64,000 bases of DNA from Palaemon carinicauda. Lineage: Eukaryota; Arthropoda; Malacostraca; Decapoda; Palaemonidae. The translations under genes were made by a program, and so were the position numbers. Within the stretch, counting starts at the first letter, position 1. Every line of letters starts with the position of its first letter. The notes under the pieces were generated by a model. It ran no database searches. It was given only the letters and a program-made list of their open reading frames with translations, and was not told where the DNA came from. Where the stretch lies: assembly GCF_036898095.1 (NCBI RefSeq), contig NC_090751.1:48569053-48633052 (forward strand), given 5' to 3'. This document shows, one piece after another, positions 22,740 to 35,279 of this stretch.

Positions 22740-23812
22740 GCCTTCAGACTATTAAAGACTCTCTAGAGCTCGAGGGTTTTATGAAGGAGGCAGCTAGAGC
22801 AATTACCAGAGCAAGGAGATCCTCTACCATCAGGTTCTACCAGTCTATATGAGAGGTATTTCGAGATTGGTGCAAGGCCACCTCCTTTTTCCTCGTCCTA
22901 TACCTCTATAGCTCAAATCGCTGACTTCCTGCTACACCTTAGGAATGTACGTAACTTTTCTGCCTTTACCATTAAAGGTTATAGGAGCATGTTAGCTGCA
23001 GTGTTCAGACACAGGAACCCAGACCTCGCGAGCAATGAAGTCCTTCAAGACCTTCTCAAGTCTTTCGAGACTTCCAAGAAGCATGGGGTAATGACGCCAG
23101 CTTGGAACCTGGCTGTCCCCTTAAATTTCTGATGTCTGAGAAATTTTGAACCTTTGCACTTAACTTCTTTTAAAGATCTTACTCTGAAGACACTTTTCTT
23201 AGTGAGTCTTGCTGCTGCAAAAAGAGTTAGTCAGGTTCATGCTTTCAGTAAGAACATCAGCTTCTGTACTGGTAAGGCAGTATGCTCTTCGCAGCTTGGT
23301 TTCTTAGCCAAGAATGAGCGTCCTTCCCATCCATGGCCTAAATCTTTTGAGATCCCCAACCTGTCAGATGTGGTTGGTAACAAGATAGAGAGAGTCCTAT
23401 GACCTGTGAGAACACTTTAAATTTTACATTAACAGAACCAAAAACTTACGTGGTGAATCCGAGTCTTTATGGTGTTCGGTCAAGAAGCCCTCCTTACCGA
23501 CGTCTAAGAATGCCTTTTCGTATTTTTTCAGGGTCTTAATTAGAAAGGCTCACGCTCACTGCAGTGAGACTGACCTTCGATTACTGAAAGTAAAGCCTCA
23601 TTAAGTCAAGAGCTGTGGCAACGTCAATGGCTTTAAAGCAAAATCGTTCCTTACGAAGCATTATGGATGCAACCTACTTGAAGAGTAAATCTGTGTTCGC
23701 TTCACATTACTTAAAGAATGTTCAGACTCTTTACGAGGACTGCTACACTTTGGGACCATTCTTAGCAGCGAGTGCAGTAGTGGGTGAAGGTTCAACCACT
23801 ACATTCCCCTGA
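22740..23812 (+). pseudogene. Tyrosine recombinase of element B, broken
   Basis: Pieces match the recombinase of C: FMKEAARAITRARRSSTIRFYQS, LTLKTLFLVSLAAAKRVSQVHAF with the first Arg, and IMDATYLKSKSVFASHYLKNV with the Tyr nucleophile, ending at TGA 23810-23812. Several shifts lie between (near 22850, 23130, 23400 and 23600). Confidence 0.85.
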
Positions 23813-24189
23813 TCCTAATACAGTACCTTTTTTCTTCTCTTGAAACTATTATCTTTTTGGTTGTATGTAGAGACTGGGACAGTCTTCCGCAATAGTTTGA
23901 TTTTAGCGGGTGGTCAAGCTTGTTTCTTGAGAGTGCCCAGATCAAGGGTATTGGTGGAGGTCCTGTCATAGGGGTGTTCACCCCAGATATGACAGCTCCT
24001 AGAGGTCTTTCAGCCCCGAGTGGATCGCTGTGCTTCATAAGGATAGCGGACTAATGAGGCAAAGTATCATAAAAGTCAGCTTCCTTATCAGGTAATATCC
24101 TTAAGTGTGTTTTATATCAAAACTCTTGAGCTATATTCCTACACTGTTTAATGCTGGTCTCTTACCCTCCACCAAGGGTGTGAATCAGC

Positions 24190-24285
24190 TATATATATAT
24201 ATCCACTGGCTAAGTTAAATATTTAAAAATAATATTTTCATATTAAAATAAATTTTTGAATATACTTACCCGGTGGATATATATA
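24190..24285 (+). repeat. Internal complementary region of element B
   Basis: CCACTGGCTAAGTTAAATAT, the complement of the left terminus, is joined to AATTTTTGAATATACTTACC, the inner face of the right terminus. Element C has the same join at 53195-53275. Confidence 0.8.
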
Positions 24286-24524
24286 ATTTAACGCCCTCCC
24301 TTCCGCCCCTCTAGAGACCCTACGGGCAGAGAAGAACTGGAGAACTTTGGAATAGTGATGGTATCCTGCTGTGTAGTGGTGCTAGTGTACACCCAGCAAC
24401 CCAACCCCTCTATCGCTCGCGAGTTTTGAATCGGCTGCCGGACCGTCGGAGACGTTAACTATATATATATATCCACCGGGTAAGTATATTAAAAAATTTA
24501 TTCTAATATGAAAACATCATTTTT

Positions 24525-25100
24525 CAAGTTACCAGTAGTCTGCTGTATTGGTTTAAGATTCACAGACCTTGATTTTTTAACTGGCCACATGAAGGGAGAT
24601 AGTACTTAAATTAAAAGGTCACACATCAGATTGTAGAAATGGTAGTACAAAGGGTGTTCTATAGTATCCCGCAGCAACCGAGCTGATCCCTTATTAAGTT
24701 TTACTTTTCCAATTCAAGTCTACCAACCCTCTAATATTTCATTAAACTAGATCCTTTGATGATAATTGATAATTGTCCCTATAATAATATGATATGCAAA
24801 TGAGTTTTGTCCCTCTTTCCTCAGGAAAATATTTTCCAAGACCTATTCTATCCCCAACCAAATCCTGTACTGTAGCTGCTTTTTAGTAAATCATGCTCTT
24901 ACTAACTGAGCATACCTCAACCCACTATAACTTAAAAGTTTGGCTATAATTAGAGCCTATACTTCTTCATGGCTAGTTGTGTGTTTATAAGTGCTCAGTA
25001 CTGTGTTGTAACTTCTAAGGAACCCATGAAAATATCTTTTAATAACTTTCAATAAAATTTACTGTGAAAATAAGGAATAGCTCAATTAATGTAAAAAAAA
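24525..25100. other. ERCC8 intron 2, unassigned
   Basis: AT-rich, no recognisable feature. Confidence 0.6.
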
Positions 25101-26218
25101 AATGCCATAGCTTAATGAAGTGTCTTTGTACCTAGAGGCAAACAAACAGCATCCTTTCTCACCCAGTTCTAATGCCATAGCTTAAGGAAGAGTCTTTGTT
25201 CCTAGAGGCAAACAAACAGCATCCTTTCTCACCCAGTTCTATTGCCATAGCTTAAGGAAGAGTCTTTGTACCTAGAGGCAAACAAACAGCATCCTTTCTC
25301 ACCCAGTTCTATTGCCATAGCTTAAGGAAGTGTCTTTGTTCCTAGAGGCAAACAAACAGCATCCTTTCTCACTCAGTTCTATTGCCATAGCTTAAGGAAG
25401 AGTCTTTGTTCCTAGAGGCAAACCAACAGCATCCTTTCTCACCCAGTTCTATTGCCATAGCTTAAGGAAGAGTCTTTGTTCCTAGAGGCAAACATACAGC
25501 ATCCTTTCTCACCCAGTTCTATTGCCATAGCTCAAGGAAGTCTTTGTTCCTAGAGGCAAACAAACAGCATCCTTTCTCACCCAGTTCTATTGCCATAGCT
25601 TAAGGAAGTGTCTTTGTTCCTAGAGGCAAACCAACAGCATCCTTTCTCACCCAGTTCTATTGGCATAGCTTAAGGAAGTGTCTTTGTACCTAGAGGCAAA
25701 CAAACAGCATCCTATCTCACCCAGTTCTATTGCCATAGCTTAAGGAAGAGTCTTTGTTCCTAGAGGCAAACCAACAGCATCCTTTCTCACCCAGTTCTAT
25801 TGCCATAGCTTAAGGAAGAGTCTTTGTACCTAGAGGCAAACCAACAGCATCCTTTCTCACCCAGTTCTATTGCCATAGCTTAAGGAAGAGTCTTTGTTCC
25901 TAGAGGCAAACCAACAGCATCCTTTCTCACCCAGTTCTATTGCCATAGCTTAAGGAAGAGTCTTTGTTCCTAGAGGCAAACCAACAGCATCCTTTCTCAC
26001 CCAGTTCTATTGCCATAGCTTAAGGAAGAGTCTTTGTTCCTAGAGGCAAACATACAGCATCCTTTCTCACCCAGTTCTATTGCCATAGCTTAAGGAAGAG
26101 TCTTTGTACCTAGAGGCAAACAAACAGCATCCTTTCTCACCCAGTTCTATTGCCATAGCTTAAGGAAGAGTCTTTGTTCCTAGAGGCAAACAAACAGCAT
26201 CCTTTCTCACCCAGTTCT
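25101..26218. repeat. 70-bp minisatellite, 16 copies
   Basis: Units begin [AT]TGCCATAGCTTAAGGAAG and end CACCCAGTTCT. All are 70 bases except the seventh (25521), which has 68. The units are highly similar. They vary mainly at AGAGTCT/GTGTCT, at GTTCC/GTACC and at AAACAAACAG/AAACCAACAG/AAACATACAG, which makes them traceable. There are no spacers or palindromic repeats, so it is not CRISPR-like. It lies in ERCC8 intron 2. Confidence 0.97.
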
Positions 26219-27184
26219 ATCTCGATCCACTCTCTTATAAGTCAAAGCATCAAGAGGACTCTCTTTTCACTTACTTTCTGGTATTGTCATTTGATTGTAG
26301 AGAGCTCACTTCCTTTTCTTAGGATAATAGTTGTATATCTTTCAAGTGTGTTATGCTTAGATGTTATGCAAAATGTAGTGAATAAGCAACCATCGACTCA
26401 AGTGGATACTCATAAATGCATTCCTTGTAGGCAACTTGCTTGCTATTTGCTTGTAACCTTTTGTTTCCCATTCTGTTAGATGAATCACTTGCTATTTCTC
26501 TTGCTACTAATTCACTTTTGTTTCTAAAGCTTTTCATTCACCTGTTGCCTACACTGCCCTTCATGTGACATCTTCCCTTAAAGACAAGTTATTAGCTTGT
26601 GGATTCAAGATGTAAAAGCTTTTATTCAAGACAATTAAAAAGGGGAACTTAGATCTCAATTTACTAGTTTTTTTTAGATAGTTGGCTCGAGAATATTGAA
26701 AAACTTTTGAAATCCTGCTGTAAGAGATGCTTTAATTCATGAACATACTGTAGTGCTGTTGAGATTTTGAGTGATTCACATGAGCTTATTCCTCCTTCAA
26801 CAAATCTTACTTTGCCACTCTCCCGTGCAGATTAATGCATGTACCTGTTTCTGTTAATGTTTGTACTGTACTTCAGAACAGGTTGTGCCAGTCACCTATG
26901 CAGAGCATATATCTGTTTCAGTAGTCAGTTAATTTCAACCACTTTAAGAGAAAATTTTGGCCTCCTTTTGAAATGCAGATTAGAAGTTCTCTTTGAAAAG
27001 AACTCATTAAGAACAAAGTTGTTGATATTGTTCAGGAAACTGTTGTGGCAGTGTTTTCACCCCAACAGTTTCTAATGTTTTCACAAAGAACAATTCTTAT
27101 TAGAATGGAAGCATACAAAACTTCTCGAAATTGATTACAATCTTGGCTCTGCATTAGTTTTATTAGATTTTTTTGGGGGGGTCT
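26219..27184. other. ERCC8 intron 2, unassigned
   Basis: No gene, RNA or repeat recognised on either strand; scattered short frames only. Confidence 0.5.
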
Positions 27185-27582
27185 AAGAAGTCACTCAGCC
27201 ATTGTTGATGATCAGCCAGTCATCTAGACATAGAAGTACAGTACTTTGAATTTAGAAGGATGTAACCACTACATTGAAAACTCTTGTTAAGACCCAAGGA
27301 GCTGTGCATAACCCTAAAAATAGGGAATTGAGCTTATACACATTTTCTTTAAACATAAATCCAAGATATGAGCCTGTTTCTGGGAGGAAGGGAACATAAG
27401 TCTCTGACAAGTCAATTGTAAACATCCAATCGTCTTTTTGAACTCCAGGTAAAACCATGGAAGGACTCTCTATGAAGAATCATGTTAGGACTAAGAACTT
27501 GTTGAAACTAGAAACATCTAAAATAGGTGCCAACCTCCTATAGCCTTGAGAACTAGAAACAGGCAATTTTAAAACCCTGGAG
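27185..27582 (-). pseudogene. DIRS reverse transcriptase fragment
   Basis: On the minus strand RT motifs appear in order: CLFLVLKAIGGW, KDDWMFTIDLSETYV, LFLGLCTAPWVLTRVF and a decayed DDWLIINN. Stops separate the first from the second. Both ends are truncated, and the TAA-tailed repeat (copy b) is inserted on the 5' side. Confidence 0.75.
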
Positions 27583-28090
27583 ACACTATGATTATTATTT
27601 CTTGCAAAGCTACAACCTTAGTTGGAAAAGCAGGATACTATAAACTCAAGGGGTTCAACATGGAAAATAGTCCATTGAGGAAAGTAAATAGGGAAACAAA
27701 TAGAATAGTGTGCCTGAGTGCACCCTAAAGCAAAAGAACTCTAACCCAAGACAGTGGAAGACCATGGTACAAAGGCTATGGCACTACCCAAGACTAGAGA
27801 ACAACGGTTTGATTTTGAAGTGTTCTTATCCCCGAAGAGCTGCTTACCATGGCCAAGTACCATATCTAACAAGTCTCTTCTACCCTTACCAAGAAGAAAG
27901 TAGCCACTGAACAAGTACAGTAATTAACCTCTGGAGGGAATAAGAATTTTTTGGTTACCCAAGTGTTGTCAGGTGTATGAGGGAAAAGGAGAATGTGTAA
28001 AGAATAGGCCAGACTATTTAGTGTATGTGTAGGCAAAGGAAAAATGAGCTGTAACCAGAGGGGGATCCAAAGTAGTACTATCTGGTAAGT
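27583..28090 (-). repeat. TAA-tailed repeat, copy b
   Basis: In reverse complement this matches 34640-35279, with blocks CTACACATACACT, TAGTCTGGCCTATTCTTTAC and TTCTCTAGTCTTGG and the 3' end TTTTCCAACTAAGGTTGTAG followed by AATAATAAT. It is inserted in a DIRS RT fragment. Confidence 0.85.
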
Positions 28091-29077
28091 CAAAGGACCC
28101 TATGAACTCTCTAGCAGTATTATCTCAACAGATAGGTAATGCCTTGGCCACCTTACTACCTAAAAAACTTCTTCTATCGCTTCTTTTGATAACGCATGTT
28201 TTTGCTTGCAAAATCTTTATTTTTTTTTAGATTGTGAAGGTGCAAAGGAAAGGACTTTAGTATGATGGATAAAAAGGTTTTGGCACCAAAAGGTTCAATT
28301 GAGTTAGACTCCAGACATGTTGGAAAAAAGTCTTGTTACTACATTCAGAAATATAAATGTCATCACATGCTAGATTTATCAATACAGTATTACTGTAGTA
28401 TAATATTACGAATATTTACTCTAAAAATTAAATTTTGCCAAATACTACTTCATTCTTGGTAAACTTTCATATTATTGACTTTTCTATTGAGTGTATGGTT
28501 GTTCTATAGTAAAAGAAAAGGAAAATATTCAGTATACTTTTCTTCTCTCTGATCTGCCTTAAATTTTATCTATTACAGTAGTTTAAATCATAGATAGGAT
28601 GGCCTGTTTACTGCCAATACCTGTATAAGGATTATGATGAAATAAGGCTAAAACTAATGTTAATTATCAGAATAGCAACTTTATCACAACACCACTTAAT
28701 GATACATAATTTTTAGATAAAGTAAAATTTGATAAAGCTATATAATTCTATGTAGAATAAACATGAAAAACAATAATACTGAGTTTCTCTTTTACCATAT
28801 AACAATTATCAGAAGGGAAAATAAAAGGTTTTTGAAAATCATATTGAGTAGGAAGAATAGTGATATCAAGAGATTCCACTACACCTTACAGCAGAAAAAG
28901 GAGGAAGACAGACGAAGCAGACTCATATAAATGTAATGGACTAGGTTTGAGTGCATGAAAATCAGCTGAGTAGCAAAAGATGCAGAACCACACCCTGATG
29001 CACGATAAAAACGGTATAGAGCAGATGCATTGGTGAAATACCATTTCTAAGGAAGGGGAGCAAAAAACACATTGCTT
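28091..29077. other. ERCC8 intron 2, unassigned
   Basis: AT-rich; nothing recognised. Confidence 0.5.
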
Positions 29078-30069
29078 AAATGTACAATAATTAACATTTT
29101 TTCTAAATATCCAAAGCATAATCTTTTAATAGGAGTATCATTTCAGCCAAGTTGTAAACTCAGCTGTTAAAATTTATAATGAGGTGTAGGTAGTTACAGG
29201 CAGACAACAAGGGAAGCCCAACCCCTTGCTACTTTGATCTTCATATAAAGCTTGTGAGGTGGATGAGCAAGGAAGTGTATCTTAAACGTGTAGCTTGGGT
29301 TTGTATACTTTAAGAAAAATATGCAATACTTTTAAAAACTTGTGATTTGTTCCTACATGAATACAACCCTCGTCCTTAAATAGGAGACTTATCCTTGGGG
29401 GAAAGGAAGCTGTCTATAACTAAACTCTGGTTTAAAATTACACAATATCAGAATGCTCTAATCTTAGGAGAGAGCAAAAAGTGTTAACTCCAATCTACCT
29501 TCTATAACCTCAAATTTTCAGGTGATATAATAGGCTTCTGTTATCTGGACAGAGTCATGGAGAAAGCTATATCCCTTTAGGATATGACATCTGAAATGTA
29601 ATGTTAAAGTGATAAGTTTACATCATGTACTGGAGGATGGAGGTAAAACTCATTTTTAGCCTAAATAGAATTCTGTAATTACTCGGTATGGTAACATACC
29701 TGTATTAAGATCCATTCCAGCAACATAACAGTTTGACCACTAGACCCCAAGGGAGGAGAAAGAAAAAAGGACAAAAGGCCAAACATTCTTACTCTCATCC
29801 TAGACTCTTGTCACAACCTGTCTTGGTCAAGATTCTTTTTGTCCTGGTAGGGAGCTAGGTACACTACACAACCTGCTGAGCACCTACCACAGGTCCTTAC
29901 GAAAACATGTCAAATGATAGTAAGCTGTGAAGGTTGTCTGGCATTTCAATACTCCTGCCTTCAGAACTTGGCCCAATGACAGTTTCTTCCTAAAGGGTAA
30001 TATCACACCCACTCATCTGCTTTGTGAGCTCATGCCTGTGCTCTCTGGATTTGTGATCAATACATTAGA

Positions 30070-30500
30070 TCATCTTGCACAGCCAGAAAGAGATAGTGTT
30101 TCTGGAGATCTCCTTCTTAAGCCAGCCAGACCTGATGAAGACATTCTGTAGCCGTGGTCTGCAGGCTGAGTCCGTTTCATATAGCATCTTGGTACCCTCT
30201 CAGGGCAAAGAAGTAAATCATCGGAATCTTTGGTTGCTTCCCTAAGAGAGGAGATGAAGAAAGATTCAAACCAAGAATAGGTTACGGACAGGTTTTTGAG
30301 TTTGTCACATGGAGGATCTAGAGACTTCCTGTTGAGCCTCGTAGTGAACATATCTATTATTAGAGAAACCCACAAAGACCAAAGGCTCCTTGCCACTTGA
30401 GGATGAAGAGACCACTATGCTCCAACTACTTGTCGATGGTGAGAGTTTGTCGGTGATTAAATTCCTTTTGCCAGGAATGAATCTTACTGACAACTCCAAT
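30070..30500 (-). pseudogene. RNase H end fused to recombinase end (element F)
   Basis: The first frame has VRFIPGKRNLITDKLS, the end of RNase H. The sequence then jumps to DDLLLCPERVPRCYMKRT, the segment before the recombinase H-x-x-R box. In element A these two are about 1.1 kb apart, so an internal deletion joined them. Confidence 0.75.
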
Positions 30501-31909
30501 GCATTATTTAGTGCTCAATCGTGAGGCTACATCGTCAACTCACAGGGGTGCTGTGAAACTGTACTTTCTTGTTTTGTTAACATGTGCCACTACTGTACTG
30601 TAAAGTGGTGTTGTCAATCATCGATGAAACCGAGTGGCCTATCAGATACTGTTAGAAAGATTGCAGAGCCAGGTTAGTTCTCATAAACATGAGTGTGGGT
30701 CTCTCGTAGTCATCTGAAGATTTCTCTCTGATTCTATGGTGTCGAGTCTGAAAAGTTTCATATTTGGATGACATATAGATACACCATGTGACTGAAGGAG
30801 AAGAATATTTTCTAAGGTAACTGAAGATATCCCTGTCATGCTTCCAAGAAGGAGGTAAAGAAGTTTGATGGTGTTCCCTCTTTTCACTTTGTGAAGAGGA
30901 GGTCGAAGGAATTGGGCTTGGTGATGTGAGAGGTTGTGGCTGTTTCCTTCCCTTACTGGGTGTTAAACTTGAAGGTGACATTGCCACTGAAGATGAGGAT
31001 CGTTAATCAACTGCACCTTCAGGAATCCTTAGCTGGACGGAGGGAGTCACGTCAAGTACTTCCTCTGCTGGGGGAAGATGGTACAGGAGGAAAAGAACTA
31101 TTAGCCCTCAATGTTGCCAGGGCTTGCTAGTTTTCTTATCAATAGAAGAATCTCAATGTCTAAGGAAGGCCACAGAATCTTTAGGGGCGTCTTTCTTAGC
31201 CAGGTAGTCATCCGTGATAAGAGTTCTGGGTTTTCACCTAAGAAGACAAAATATCAGCTTCTTTAGGGAAAGCAAATAAAGCAGCCTCACTCTGACTTGC
31301 CCTAAGTTTTAATGAATTTTGTAAAGTCTTCTTTGACTACCTCCCAAAGGAGGAAGACTGAGAAGGCTTAGAGGTTAAGTGGATGTCAGCCTTCAGGGAA
31401 GACCTGAAGATGAAGAATCTCGCTTTGGCTTCTTCATCCTCATTGAGAAGACAGCCCTTACTTACACTGCTCACAGGGTGATGACTGCACCCAATGAGGA
31501 CTCCTGCAAGAAGGGCAATGAATGGGGATCCACTGATGTCTTGCTCATGAAACTGTGTTCCACACCTACGGCTGGGAACGCCTAGGAAGATCTTCAGCCT
31601 CATTTTCACAGCCTTTCCCCGCAGAGGAGCCTCCTCTTCCATCGTCTTCTGGCCCTTGACCTTCACCTTCTCCTGGACCTTCCCCTGACAAAGTTGCCGC
31701 TAGTCCTTGGACTTTGTCCTTCAACTCTTTTGTGGATCGCATGCGATCCCCTTCGGAGGATGTTCGCCCATCCATGTTCCCGACCTTTTAACACGGCGAT
31801 CTTCTGCTTCTCGCCGACCTTCTGAGCTGCCTTCTTCATTCCAGACTCCTGTAACACGCCTGCTTGCTCGTGATGTGTCCAAATGTCACTCGCCCTCGCG
31901 AACGAGCCG

Positions 31910-32410
31910 CCCTATGCAGCGTTCCAGACCTTCTCCAATGCGCCAGCGCCCATCAGTGCACCAGCGCTCATGAAGAACTTGTCAGTGCCCAACACGTCAA
32001 CGCTCTCCAGCGCCTCAACACCCGACAGCGCATCAGCGTTCTCCAATGCATCAGCGTTCTCCAATGCATCAGCGCTTTCCAATGCCCCAGCAATCTCCTA
32101 ATCGCCAGCACTCAGACTTTGAATATGGTATCTTCGATATCTTGAACCCTTCTGTGGAGCGCTTTCCCTCTTTCCCCAACAGTCGCACTGTAATGCGTTT
32201 GCGGGAAGGGGAATGGGGCAACTGTGACCTGTCAAAACACCTACCTTCCTGTTCCTTCTGACTGCGAGATTCCACTGTAGAGCGCTGGTGCACAGCAAAG
32301 CGCTGATGCGTTGAATAACACTGGCAAGCCGGGGAGTGCTGATGCACCGGAGAGTGCTGATGCACCGGAGTGCACTGATGCACCGGAGTGCGCTGGCAAG
32401 CTGGAAAGCG
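31910..32410. repeat. Inverted gag-repeat arms in element F
   Basis: The arm at 31910-32110 has ATGCATCAGCG and GCCAGCGC units. The arm at 32280-32410 has their complements (GCTGATGCACCGGAG units). They flank a 170-base centre. A similar centre stretch (TTTGCGGG, GGAATGGGGCAA) is found in element E at 46960. Confidence 0.6.
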
Positions 32411-33981
32411 TTAAGGGTTCGCAAACAGCCTGTGGTTCGTGCATGTCCTCGCAAGAACAAGCATTCTCAGATAATGACGAGCAAGCCAAGACTGGTTTGG
32501 AAGAAGGCGCTTGCAAATATTACACCGCGCCTTCTAACCAAGCTGGCGAAACTCCCACAAGAGCACTTTTAAGTCATTAAGTCGTGGTGGAGAGCTGTCG
32601 GGCGTGATCACCTGACGAGTTGTGGTCACACTTATGAGCAGCTGAAGAGGTAGATCACTCAAGCAAAAAACCTCTGGCATCTGTGAGTGTGTCCGCCATA
32701 GGACCATGAAGGGTCAACAAGCTCATCAGGATGAGGAGCGTGAGGAACCTCTGGCCAACGGAACTCGGTACGCACTTACCCCAGGGGGTTCACAGCACTA
32801 GGCTAGAACCTAGTAGAGCACTAGCCTGTAGAACCTTAGTTGAAAGAGGAACTGTGGAGGAAGATTCCACCAGAGGCACGAGACCGGTTGAAAGGGACTC
32901 CCTTCCAATGGCTTGGGACAGGTTAGAGCCAATAGCAACCCATTCGGAAACAGATACGAGCTCCTTCCACACCTCCAGAAACTTTTCACTTTTGGGAAAC
33001 CCAAAAACCCCTGGGAAGGCCTCAATTGGAGCAAGATGTCAAGAGAGTTAGACTCCCTTAGACGAGAAGCCACCACTGCTTTGCTAGGGGAAGTAACGTG
33101 GTCTTCCTTACTAAAAGGTTATCCGGGGGTTAGACTGTCATCACTCGTATCTGATCGGGAAGAGGTAGATTGATAGGTACCAGCTGCGGGAGAAAGAAGT
33201 TGGGATTTCTTCGACTTTGAGGATGAGCCTGAAGGCAAAGAATCCCTTTTAGACTTCTTCCTTCATCTATTGTACCGCTCCCACTGGGAAGATAACTACT
33301 CCTGATACTCAGCGCAAGGAGAAGCCTCCAAGTAGGGGTGTCATCTGCACAAAAGCCTGTGAGGATCCATCTCCTTTTCTGACGAAAAGGAACCACAAGA
33401 GCAGCCCGATACTCCAGGGTAAACCCACATGACTGCCGTCTCCAAACCACAAACATACCTGTAAATGAAAAAGAAAATAAAGTTATTACAGCCAGTTAAC
33501 AGGGAAAATTCTGGGCGAGAGACGTGCAAGTCTTCACCCAACTGTAACCAAACCAAAAGGTGGGCTCAGTTGCCAAGTGAGTGAGTGAACGGGCAGGACA
33601 GTCTACCCCTCCTCCCGCTAACTAGCGGAGGGTCATTGACACCTCGTGTTAAGTATTTAAAGCTAAATCAGCTGTGCTGAATCATATCTCCTACATAAAG
33701 AATGAATGTTTGTATTTGTGCAAAAACATTTAATAATGATAGTTTGATATTCACTCTGATTTTTTTTTCTTAGTTAAAAGAATATACGCAATGAAGAAAA
33801 GTTGCCTATAATTTTTGGATAAATATTACTTAGAAGATAAAGATGAACACCATATTTTTTTTTCTAACTTTTGTCAAATATGTGCAGTATATTGTGGGTA
33901 TTAGATTCATTTGTGCATGCTTTGCATTTAACTAAAACAATAATACTTTATTATCTTTGACAGTGTATGTTTTGTTTTTAG

Positions 33982-34174
33982 GTAGAATGTGTTCAGTGGT
34001 ACCCAGCCGATACTGGATTGTTTGCAACTTGCAGTCAGGATAAGTGTATCAAAATATGGGATCCGAACCGTATGCGACCAGTTGATCAGTTTAAATTTGG
34101 GTGTAATGTATTGCATCACCATATGTCTCCAGTGGCTACTAAGCACTCATTGCTTTCGGCTTCAGGGGAGACTG
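33982..34174 (+). CDS. ERCC8: ERCC8 (CSA) exon 3, blades 2-3
   Basis: The exon has 193 bases, entering in phase 0 after TTTGTTTTTAG and leaving in phase 1 at donor G|GTAGGT. It encodes VECVQWYPADTGLFATCSQD, then KCIKIWD, and ends MSPVATKHSLLSASGETG. Human CSA has [27 protein letters not shown] and HHMSPVSTKHCLVAVG at the same place. The KIWD ending is a standard WD dipeptide. Confidence 0.96.
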
Positions 34175-34639
34175 GTAGGTTTTGATCATACATCAGATCA
34201 CTTGCTTGCTTGCTTGAATAACTATATTTCATACTTTTTTCATCCATTTTATTCATTTTTTTTTTTTTAATTAGTTGGAAATATTACTGATAAGGATTCT
34301 TTGTAGCTTGCTGTTAGACTTAGCTACATAACCACCTTTTGTTTATCCATCCTCGACTCCTAGCGCCTTATAATTAGTAGAGGGTTATCAGAGAACAACG
34401 ATGGATGTCTTGTTAATGTCAAGACAAATTTTTTTTTTTTTAAATCTGGCGAGATGCAGCTCAACTTCAGCCATCTGAGTTGGAGTTGGCGTCTCCAGTT
34501 GCTCTTGGGTAGTTCCAACCATGCTTGACAGATAACTGGACGTTGGTGACAATGTCACCATGACACTGCCTCTTGATGTCTATACGACCACACCTACAAC
34601 TACATCTCTGATATGGTGATTACGTTATTTACATTACTA
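34175..34639. other. ERCC8 intron 3, 5' part
   Basis: Nothing recognised beyond T runs. Confidence 0.5.
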
Positions 34640-35279
34640 TGGTAGCTAAAATATTGAGATACTACCGCTAGAGAATTATGTGGTCCTTTACCTGGCCAGC
34701 CAGTACTATATTGGATCCTTCTTTCTGGTTACGGTTCACTTTCCTTTAGCCTACACATACACTGAATAGTCTGGCCTATTCTTTACAGATTCTCCTCTGT
34801 TCTCATACACCTGGCAACACTAAGATTACCAAACAATTCTTCTTCACCCAAGGGGTTAACTAATGCACTGTAATTGTTCAGTGACTACTTTCCTCTTGGT
34901 AAGGGTAGGAGAGAGACTTTAGCTATGGTAAGCAGCTCTTCTAGGAGAAGGACACTCCAAAATCAAACCATTGTTCTCTAGTCTTGGATAGTGCCATAGC
35001 CTCTGTACTATGGTCTTCCACTGTCTCTTGGGTTCGAGTTCACTTCTTGAGGGTACACTCAGACACACTATTCTATCTAATTTCTCTTCCTGTTGCTTTA
35101 AGTTTTTTATAGTTTATATAGGAAATATTTATTTTATTGTTGCCACTGTGCTTAAAATATTTTATTCTTCCTTGTTTGCTTTTCTCACTGGGCTATTTTC
35201 CCTGTTGGGACCCCTGGGCTTATAGCATCTTGCTTTTCCAACTAGGGTTATAGTTTAGCAAGTAATTTGAATAATAATA
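34640..35279 (+). repeat. TAA-tailed repeat, copy c (longest)
   Basis: This is a homologue of copies a and b. It ends in TTTCCAACTAGGGTTATAG followed by AGCAAGTAATTTGAATAATA, the family 3' tail. It abuts the RTE-like LINE at the point where that LINE's RT would reach its YADD motif. It has no open frame with known domains. It could be a SINE or a non-autonomous partner of a LINE; no pol III boxes were identified. Confidence 0.8.

Larger units (their letters stand above)
18030..24524 (+). mobile_element. DIRS-like retrotransposon B (family 2), degenerate
   Basis: The left inverted terminal repeat (18030-18200, TTAACTTAGCCGGTGGATAT and ACGTCTCCGACGGTCCGGC) is matched inverted at 24310-24524. 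Between them lie a gag remnant, RT-RNase H, tyrosine recombinase and an internal complementary region (24190-24285) in the canonical order. The gag ATG (18424) is followed by a MADPS start like that of element C, but the frame is soon lost. About 1 kb from mid-gag to the pol start is missing relative to C. The element occupies the 5' part of ERCC8 intron 2 in sense orientation. Confidence 0.9.
29078..33735 (-). mobile_element. DIRS family-1 element F, internally deleted
   Basis: Its low-coordinate end (29078-29400) has the diverged right terminal repeat and an internal complementary region (AACTTGTGATTTGTTCCTAC then AATACAA). The high end (33590-33735) has CTAACTAGCGGAGGG and the left terminus. 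The 4.7-kb interior keeps part of RNase H and the recombinase end, but RT and most of the recombinase are missing. The gag zone has short GC-rich repeats. It lies antisense in ERCC8 intron 2, 246 bases before exon 3. Confidence 0.75.

Noticed and set aside
25101..26218. CRISPR-like array
   Set aside because: The 70-bp units abut without spacers and the genome is eukaryotic; it is a minisatellite.
35010..35040. tRNA-like B box (GGGTTCGAGTTC) in TAA-tailed repeat copy c
   Set aside because: The other full copy has a diverged sequence at this place and no A box was found at the right distance.
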